Assembly (NCBI GenBank): GCA_903869875.1
Contig: CAIQAW010000015.1
Span: forward strand, 1-9,875
Direction of reading: 5' to 3'
Length of the DNA stretch: 9,875 nt
Origin: Candidatus Nomurabacteria bacterium
GTDB lineage: Bacteria > Patescibacteriota > Minisyncoccia > Phycocordibacterales > UBA9973
Shown: positions 5,977 through 9,875 of the stretch, in pieces
Numbering within the stretch: the first letter of the stretch is position 1
How the letters are laid out: each line of letters opens with the position of its first letter
Translations under genes and position numbers: made by a program
The notes under the pieces: generated by a model
Database searches by the model: none
What the model was told of the DNA's origin: nothing
Seen by the model: the letters and a program-made list of their open reading frames with translations, nothing else

Positions 5977-6078
5977 ACAATAAAAAGGTTCCTCTTCCCA
6001 CGTATAATTCCCTGCTGGGAATTTACTTTTCTCGGACCAGTCGTCCTGCGAAGAGGGTCGAGAAACTCTTTTTATTGT
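5977..6078. mobile_element. candidate 102-bp MITE-like inverted-repeat element between tsaE and polA
   Basis: Perfect 11-bp terminal inverted repeats ACAATAAAAAG (5977-5987) and CTTTTTATTGT (6068-6078) enclose nested pairs: CCTCTTC (5991-5997) with GAAGAGG (6050-6056), and the hairpin AATTCCC-TGCT-GGGAATT (6006-6023). TTTCTCG (6028-6034) can instead pair with CGAGAAA (6059-6065), which crosses the CCTCTTC pairing, so alternative folds or a pseudoknot are possible. TCC occurs on both sides (5974-5976 and 6079-6081), compatible with a 3-bp target duplication. The right repeat supplies the last codon and TAA stop of tsaE. No transposase is encoded inside, and only one copy is in the window. It could instead be a structured RNA in the tsaE 3' untranslated region. 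Confidence 0.45.
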
Positions 6079-6533
6079 TCCGTAACAACAGCCACCTCCC
6101 TTGTTTCACCACCAGTATGTGTAATATTTATTTTTACTGCATTGTCTGGAATAAGTTTTGGTACTATTTCTGGCCATTCTATACACAACATTGCATGCGG
6201 ATTGTTGTAGTAGTCATTGAAACGGATTTTTTCTAATTCAGTTTCATCGGCAAGTCGATATGCATCTATATGCACCAGTTCTGTAAAAAAACCAACTGGT
6301 TGTGGCAGTAAGTATTTTTTAAGTATTACAAATGTCGGACTGGTTATAGTTTCAGTTACACCTAACACACCGGCAACGTGTTGCATAAAAGTTGTTTTAC
6401 CTGCACCCAAATCGCCAGTTAAGGCCACAACAAGTGCGTGGTTTTGTGCGGGCAGTGTTTGTATATATGCAACAAATTCTGTGGATATAGTATGCATGTC
6501 AGACGCATTTGTGGTTGTGTATGTTTTTTCCAT
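6072..6533 (-). CDS. tsaE: tRNA threonylcarbamoyladenosine biosynthesis ATPase TsaE
   Basis: A P-loop ATPase of the TsaE (YjeE) family. With TsaB and TsaD it completes the universal t6A37 modification of ANN-decoding tRNAs, acting in the cytosol. From the preferred start at 6531-6533 (153 residues) the motifs are Walker A GDLGAGKTT (40-48), the family hallmark TSPTF (64-68), the HIDAYRL strand (88-94) and the IEWPE motif (118-122), which are all the expected TsaE features. Length is normal. An in-frame ATG 30 bp upstream exists, but a -10-like TATAGT lies between the two starts, so the shorter form is preferred. The final codon and stop lie inside the neighbouring inverted-repeat element. TsaB, TsaC and TsaD genes are not in the window. 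Confidence 0.93.
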   Translation of the reverse strand: MEKTYTTTNASDMHTISTEFVAYIQTLPAQNHALVVALTGDLGAGKTTFMQHVAGVLGVTETITSPTFVILKKYLLPQPVGFFTELVHIDAYRLADETELEKIRFNDYYNNPHAMLCIEWPEIVPKLIPDNAVKINITHTGGETREVAVVTEQ

Positions 6534-6545
6534 AATTATAGGCAC

Positions 6546-6575
6546 ACTATAACATACCCACACTTTTTATACCAA
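6546..6575 (-). promoter_or_regulatory. candidate tsaE promoter
   Basis: On the minus strand TTGGTA (6575-6570) and TATAGT (6551-6546) are 18 bp apart, with TG one base before the -10 (extended form). The start codon is 12 bp after the -10, so the leader would be only about 5 nt. A second TATAAT at 6540-6535 is too close to the ATG to serve this start. Confidence 0.42.
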
Positions 6576-6582
6576 AGATCTT

Positions 6583-6607
6583 CGGACAGTGCTTTAGGCA
6601 CTGTCTG
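6583..6607. repeat. REP-like palindrome, copy A (overlaps RAYT stop codon)
   Basis: GACAGTGC (6585-6592), loop TTTAG, GCACTGTC (6598-6605), with an outer C-G pair (6583/6607) past a wobble. It is identical in its core to copies at 7068-7090 and 7287-7309. Read on the minus strand it encodes the last residues D-S-A of the RAYT protein, and its loop provides the TAA stop. Confidence 0.88.
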
Positions 6608-7265
6608 GTAAGTTATCTTCTTCTAATAATGACAATCTACCTCTCTCTTTCCTTATTATAGAAACTATTTCTTTGCAGTGCTTTTCAAAACCTTTATTGC
6701 CTTTGAAAATTTTTAAAATTTCTTCACCTTCTGATTTTGTAATAATACTAAAATTACCATCCATATATTCTAAACTTCCTGCTAGAATTAAGTGCTTTTT
6801 ATTTTCAGGAATTTCATGTACCTTATCGTTGTAATTTGTATATCCAACAAGCTTCCTAAAATAATTATCGTCATATACGTGATGTGATTTAAAGGTGCCC
6901 TGTAGAAGTGAGCCTGTGCGAGAATTTTTTGCATTAAAATAATAAGTATACCCTGCAAGTAACTTCTGCATAAATTTAGATATACCCCCGTCTTCTAACT
7001 GTCTTAATATAAAATGAAAATGATTAGGATTTAAACAAAACCCAATTATAGACACTAGCGGTTTCTCAGACAGTGCTTTAGGCACTGTCTCTACTTTAGT
7101 TTTAAGTTTATTTCTTAAACTACCAACAACCTCAATTTTATTAAATTCTAAAATACTTTCCACAAAACGACCTATGTCGTCTTTATCAAGGAAAATATCT
7201 CTTTTATCTACACCGCGATTATAGATGTGATAAATTTCACCTGTTACCAATGGTTCTTTTCTCAT
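6594..7265 (-). CDS. REP-associated tyrosine transposase (RAYT, Y1_Tnp / IS200-like)
   Basis: A 223-residue single-strand-DNA HUH endonuclease of the IS200/IS605 Y1 superfamily, RAYT branch, which is linked to dispersal of palindromic REP sequences. The opening GEIYHIYNRGVDKRDIF (9-25) is the family start. The HUH metal motif is H82-F-H84 in CLNPNHFHFILRQ. The following helix GISKFMQKLLAGYTYYFN (94-111) offers the candidate nucleophiles Y106, Y108 and Y109, and RTGSLLQGTFKSHHV (116-130) is the typical R-x-G-x-L-x-Q-G-x-F stretch. Length fits a full-size RAYT, and the gene seems intact. An in-frame copy of the cognate palindrome (residues about 59-67) sits in the variable loop just before the strand that carries the HUH motif, and the stop codon lies in another copy. 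By eye it is somewhat more AT-rich than polA. It is probably a single domesticated or semi-mobile gene. Confidence 0.92.
   Translation of the reverse strand: MRKEPLVTGEIYHIYNRGVDKRDIFLDKDDIGRFVESILEFNKIEVVGSLRNKLKTKVETVPKALSEKPLVSIIGFCLNPNHFHFILRQLEDGGISKFMQKLLAGYTYYFNAKNSRTGSLLQGTFKSHHVYDDNYFRKLVGYTNYNDKVHEIPENKKHLILAGSLEYMDGNFSIITKSEGEEILKIFKGNKGFEKHCKEIVSIIRKERGRLSLLEEDNLPDSA
7068..7090. repeat. REP-like palindrome, copy B (inside the RAYT coding sequence)
   Basis: AGACAGTGC (7068-7076), loop TTTAG, GCACTGTCT (7082-7090), a perfect 9-bp stem. It lies in frame in the RAYT gene and is translated on the minus strand as T-V-P-K-A-L-S. It has the same orientation as copy A and the opposite one to copy C. 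Confidence 0.92.
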
Positions 7266-7271
7266 ACTTAA

Positions 7272-7277
7272 ATTATA
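7272..7277 (-). promoter_or_regulatory. -10 box of the RAYT gene, leaderless
   Basis: TATAAT on the minus strand (7277-7272) is followed by TTAAGT and the ATG at 7265-7263, the same 6-bp spacing seen for polA. No good -35 is visible; the expected -35 region falls on the REP-like palindrome copy C at 7287-7309. Confidence 0.5.
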
Positions 7278-7286
7278 ATATATTCT

Positions 7287-7309
7287 AGACAGTGCCTAAA
7301 GCACTGTCT
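7287..7309. repeat. REP-like palindrome, copy C (upstream of the RAYT gene)
   Basis: AGACAGTGC (7287-7295), loop CTAAA, GCACTGTCT (7301-7309), a perfect 9-bp stem. It is inverted relative to copies A and B, so the RAYT gene is flanked by inverted copies, as in BIME-type REP pairs. It covers the -35 region of the RAYT promoter. Confidence 0.92.
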
Positions 7310-7347
7310 GTGGATATTGAATAGTATACAGTTCCCCGCACCTGAAC

Positions 7348-7386
7348 AAAAACAAAACCCCATTTATAGGGGTTTTGTTTTTTCTA
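7348..7386 (-). terminator. strong bidirectional terminator after the surface-protein gene
   Basis: A 14-bp perfect stem, AAAAACAAAACCCC (7348-7361) with GGGGTTTTGTTTTT (7369-7382), encloses a 7-nt loop. On the minus strand T-rich sequence is part of the right arm and continues to TTC; on the plus strand TTT follows as well. It lies 15-50 bp beyond the TAA of the 7401-9083 gene and separates it from the RAYT module. Confidence 0.8.
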
Positions 7387-7400
7387 TTTATATATAGAAA

Positions 7401-9083
7401 TTATTGTTGTGTTGTTGTGTGTTGTTGTGTAACTGTAGTTGTTTGTGTTTTACGCATTGTTCTGTCGTATACCATACGGCCAACTAGTATCAATGCTAGT
7501 ATAACCAATATTAGTAGTAACCAACCGAACAATGTTGTTGGGAAGAACCCATAACCAAACAATGCAGCTGCACCAAGGTTTGTGTCTACAGAACAGCCTT
7601 GGAATTTATGCAATGCATATCCGAAAGCTTCTTCTTGGGCACCTGTAGTTGGGCTTGTGTATGCAACACGTACTGTTGATACAACAAGGTCTTTACCTTG
7701 TGCTAAAGCAGACATTTTACCAGTAACAAAGAAGTGTCCTTGTTCGCCTGGTTGCAATGTACCTACTTCGTAGGTAACAGTATTGTCTTTTGAACTGTAT
7801 GTACCACCTTGTGAAGAAATAAAGTTTATTTGTTCAGGAAAGTCTACACGTAGTATTACGTTAGTTAGTGCTTTGTCTGAAACGTTTTGGTAGTACACGT
7901 CGTAGTTAAATGTGTCGCCGATACATGCAGACACGTATGGTCGTGCTGTACCTTGGTCTTGAACACGTATAGCCACTAGACCTTGTGTAACAGATGCAGC
8001 AACTAGTTGTTGGTTAACAACTGTTGGTGCTGATATAACACGGTCGCGGTATATAATGCGTGTACGTACAACAGTGTTGTTTGGTACATAAGTAGTACCT
8101 GTTGTTTTGAAACTAACTATGTCGCCACAACGTTGACCGTTTACATTTGAAACACAGATACGGTAAAAGTATAGTGTGCCAGGGTTTAGACCTGAAACAA
8201 ATGTTGTTGGGTACATGTCGCCTGATGAACCAATGTTTTGTGTATTTGTATTTGTACCCAAACCATTAGTTACACCCCATTCAAACCATGCAGTAGTATA
8301 TGCACCATTTGGTGAACCTATACCGTTTAGTTGTGCACTAGTGTTACCAATGTTACTTGCAGCACTAGTATATGCAGCAGGTGCATTGTTTTGTGGTGCT
8401 ATGTAGTTGTATTCGTCGTTGTCGTTGTATGAAGTACAGCCTGGGTCGTTCATATCTATGCGACCATCACCATCGTTGTCGTAACCATCGTTACAAGCGT
8501 ATGTTGTAGGGTTAACTACATTAGAGGCAGTAACTAGAAACTTAAACACAACCGCGCCTTGGGTGTTAAGGTTACCACTAACAGTACCCAGTGCGTATGT
8601 ACCACCGTTTACAGCACTAGATGCCGCAGATGTTACATCTTCACCAGCCGAGTTAACTTGACCGCCGATACCGTCGTTTGTCCAACGACGTACAGCAACA
8701 AGTGAAAGTGTTGATGGTGTTGTTGTGTTTATAGTTACACTACCTAATGCAGAATTACCGCCACCTGTTACACCACCATTAAGTGTGTGTGAAGTAGTAG
8801 AACCGCCTTGTGACAAAGAAATACTAGCATCAGATGCAACTTCGTTGTTCATCATGTGGTAGTAAACTTGCACGTATGCATATTCGCCATTTGTAAAAGT
8901 TTCGTTTGTTGTATAGATGTTTGCAAACGAACCAGTTTTACCAACTTTAACAGTTGTTATGCCGTCTGTATTCCATACTGCAGCCGCCATTACTGGTTGT
9001 ACAGCAACAGTAAAGCCCAATAAAGAAACCAACCCTAGGGTTAGCGCACTTATTTTTATTTTCATAGTTTTAAATTTTTTCAT
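7401..9083 (-). CDS. cell-surface protein with calcium-loop, FN3-like and DUF11-like domains
   Basis: A 560-residue secreted, membrane-anchored surface protein. A signal peptide spans residues 1 to about 33 (basic MKKFKTMKIK, hydrophobic core, cleavage near VMA-A). A beta-rich domain (about 36-190) follows. A calcium-type loop starts at C197 (CNDGYDNDGDGRID to C216, with DNDE at 221-224); this arrangement is frequent in Patescibacteria extracellular proteins. Residues about 234-328 look like a fibronectin-III-like domain (WFEWG, GLNPGTLYFYRICV). Residues about 386-490 look like a DUF11/CARDB-like domain (GDTFNYDVYYQNVSDKALTNV). A C-terminal membrane helix (about 515-537) is followed by a basic, Thr/Gln-rich cytoplasmic tail. 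There is no LPXTG or catalytic motif. The likely role is a cell-envelope or adhesion protein; the ligand is unknown. An internal ATG at residue 7 is a possible alternative start. Confidence 0.82.
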   Translation of the reverse strand: MKKFKTMKIKISALTLGLVSLLGFTVAVQPVMAAAVWNTDGITTVKVGKTGSFANIYTTNETFTNGEYAYVQVYYHMMNNEVASDASISLSQGGSTTSHTLNGGVTGGGNSALGSVTINTTTPSTLSLVAVRRWTNDGIGGQVNSAGEDVTSAASSAVNGGTYALGTVSGNLNTQGAVVFKFLVTASNVVNPTTYACNDGYDNDGDGRIDMNDPGCTSYNDNDEYNYIAPQNNAPAAYTSAASNIGNTSAQLNGIGSPNGAYTTAWFEWGVTNGLGTNTNTQNIGSSGDMYPTTFVSGLNPGTLYFYRICVSNVNGQRCGDIVSFKTTGTTYVPNNTVVRTRIIYRDRVISAPTVVNQQLVAASVTQGLVAIRVQDQGTARPYVSACIGDTFNYDVYYQNVSDKALTNVILRVDFPEQINFISSQGGTYSSKDNTVTYEVGTLQPGEQGHFFVTGKMSALAQGKDLVVSTVRVAYTSPTTGAQEEAFGYALHKFQGCSVDTNLGAAALFGYGFFPTTLFGWLLLILVILALILVGRMVYDRTMRKTQTTTVTQQHTTTQQ

Positions 9084-9091
9084 ATATATTC

Positions 9092-9111
9092 TTCTGTCAG
9101 AATGGACAGAA
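9092..9111 (-). promoter_or_regulatory. 5' leader hairpin before the surface-protein start codon
   Basis: TTCTGTC (9111-9105 on the minus strand), loop CATTCT, GACAGAA (9098-9092), a perfect 7-bp stem that ends 8 bp before the ATG. Unlike polA and the RAYT gene, no good -10 lies right before the start, so this gene may have a real leader in which the hairpin affects translation or stability. Confidence 0.4.
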
Positions 9112-9217
9112 ACATTTCAATTACACACAACTGGCACACACAAAATTAAAAATGTATGAATTCCATGTTTAAGGTCTTGATTTACAATGTATTGGCTTTA
9201 CATACACTGTGGCTTTG

Positions 9218-9250
9218 TTCAACATTTTATTTATTAAAAATAGTGTTGAA
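9218..9250. repeat. imperfect AT-rich inverted repeat
   Basis: TTCAACA (9218-9224) pairs with TGTTGAA (9244-9250); the intervening AT-rich sequence can add a few A-T pairs. It lies in the 251-bp gap between the right-edge gene and the surface-protein gene. No T-run follows on either strand, so its role is unclear. Confidence 0.35.
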
Positions 9251-9273
9251 AAAATCCAGACCTAAAATATGGA

Positions 9274-9307
9274 GCCTAGTATTATTTTTGTAAAAACAAT
9301 ACTAGGC
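9274..9307 (-). terminator. hairpin after the right-edge gene, possible terminator
   Basis: The arms GCCTAGTATT (9274-9283) and AATACTAGGC (9298-9307) are perfectly complementary over 10 bp, and the loop can add TTTT/AAAA pairs. It lies 27 bp past the TAA of the partial gene at the right edge. After the stem on the minus strand comes TCCATATTTTA, only a weak T-tract, so termination is plausible but not certain. The rest of 9084-9334 shows no gene. Confidence 0.42.
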
Positions 9308-9334
9308 ACCGAGTTTAAAAAATTAAAAGAACTT

Positions 9335-9875
9335 TTACCAACGTGCGCGGCCTTGAACGTTATCATAAACTACGCCACTTCCCGCCTCGCCTTCTATGGG
9401 GTCATAGCGAACATTTGGAAATACTGCCTGTCTAGGTTGGTAGTATCTGTAGTTACCGCGACTTACAAACGAATTTTGGTAATTAGACAAAAACCTGTCT
9501 GCAACCACACCGACAACAACACCAATAATAAAACCTGTTGCCCCTGTCAAAAACAATTTACCGTCTTTTTGAACGTAACTGTTCGAAGGGTACTGTGTGT
9601 TGTCTGCGCAGACAGTCCTGGTAGTAGGAGGAGGGCTATCAAATACTTGATATGGCATTGTTTTGTCCTCTCCAGAATTTGTAGTTGCTGTTGTTGGGGT
9701 AGTGGTGTTGGTTACATCACCGCCCTGCTGTATTGTGTTTAATTTATTTAAAACAATAACAGTTACACCCCCTTCTTTTCCCTCATTTTTATATATAATA
9801 GTATCTTTATCGTTATCATTAATATAAACATGCTTTACTCCGGGTGACTTTTCAGCAATAACTTCGCCATCTTCG
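9335..9875 (-). CDS. partial membrane protein, N-terminus beyond the right edge
   Basis: The frame is open from the window edge to a TAA at 9335-9337, 179 residues with no stop, so the ATG at 9656-9658 is probably internal. The visible part begins with a polar stretch (residues 1-50; EDGEVIAEKSPG..., VYINDNDKDTIIYKN), probably beta-structured. A Thr-rich linker follows (TNTTTPTTATT, about 55-65), then a Pro/Cys segment. A short hydrophobic segment (about 107-125; TGATGFIIGVVVGVVA) has Gly spaced every three or four residues like a glycine zipper. The tail is rich in Tyr, Arg and Gly. I do not recognise the family. The Thr-rich linker and single membrane segment suggest an envelope protein, in keeping with the adjacent surface protein. 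Confidence 0.65.
   Translation of the reverse strand, partial: EDGEVIAEKSPGVKHVYINDNDKDTIIYKNEGKEGGVTVIVLNKLNTIQQGGDVTNTTTPTTATTNSGEDKTMPYQVFDSPPPTTRTVCADNTQYPSNSYVQKDGKLFLTGATGFIIGVVVGVVADRFLSNYQNSFVSRGNYRYYQPRQAVFPNVRYDPIEGEAGSGVVYDNVQGRARW

Noticed and set aside
5924..6001. N-terminal extension of polA from an ATG at 6001
   Set aside because: It would read through the inverted-repeat element and past a perfect extended -10 box, and adds 26 residues absent from the family start.
6534..6563. Longer tsaE start at 6563
   Set aside because: The extra 10 residues precede the usual family start and a -10-like box lies between the two ATGs.
6583..7309. CRISPR-like repeats
   Set aside because: The three palindromes are unequally spaced, lie in both orientations and are separated by coding sequence; no cas genes are present.
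7382..7440. Short tandem repeat array near the end of the surface-protein gene
   Set aside because: The GTTGTTGTGT repetition encodes the Thr/Gln-rich tail and is low-complexity coding sequence, not a separate element.
9269..9742. Plus-strand ORF at the right end
   Set aside because: It is Cys-rich, lacks family features and lies antisense to the coherent minus-strand reading frame with the Thr-rich linker and membrane segment.
1..9875. Recoded UGA (Gracilibacteria/Absconditabacteria code)
   Set aside because: All genes are full length without in-frame TGA and end at TAA or TAG.

Overview
This AT-rich window looks like a piece of a Candidate Phyla Radiation (Patescibacteria, probably Parcubacteria-like) genome. 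That is an inference from gene content and style: compact genes, a DNA polymerase I with no proofreading domain, a very short delta-like clamp-loader subunit, a surface protein with the calcium-loop motif C-N-D-G-x-D-N-D-G-D-G common in such genomes, a RAYT transposase, and no Shine-Dalgarno sequence before any gene. The standard genetic code is used: no internal TGA, and TGG for Trp.

Layout. Positions 105-860 (minus) encode a divergent ZIP-type metal transporter. It is divergent from a two-gene plus-strand disulfide-bond operon (959-1861): a membrane-anchored thioredoxin-like protein with a CPHC active site, then a DsbB/BdbC-type quinone-linked oxidase. Positions 1862-2357 hold no gene. They carry a promoter-like sequence, a run of hairpins and a factor-independent terminator that together suggest a roughly 300-nt untranslated RNA, followed by a bidirectional terminator and a 36-bp perfect palindrome. 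From 2358 everything reads on the minus strand. In transcription order from the right there is a partial membrane protein cut by the window edge (9335-9875), a large cell-surface protein (7401-9083), a RAYT transposase (6594-7265), tsaE (6531-6072), and the tight operon polA - isoprenylcysteine-methyltransferase-like gene - holA-like gene (5923-2358).

The most interesting structures are non-coding. Three copies of a palindromic REP-like element (arms AGACAGTGC/GCACTGTCT) sit around and inside the RAYT gene. One overlaps its promoter region, one lies in frame within the coding sequence, and one supplies the stop codon. A separate 102-bp element with perfect 11-bp terminal inverted repeats and a possible TCC target duplication lies between tsaE and polA and supplies the tsaE stop codon. 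Several start codons (polA, RAYT, the thioredoxin-like gene) lie only 6-8 bp downstream of a -10 box, which points to leaderless mRNAs.

The proteins cover envelope redox folding, metal uptake, replication (polA, delta-like), tRNA t6A modification (tsaE) and the cell surface. No complete new defence or metabolic system is evident. The RAYT/REP module and the intergenic RNA candidate deserve the most attention.
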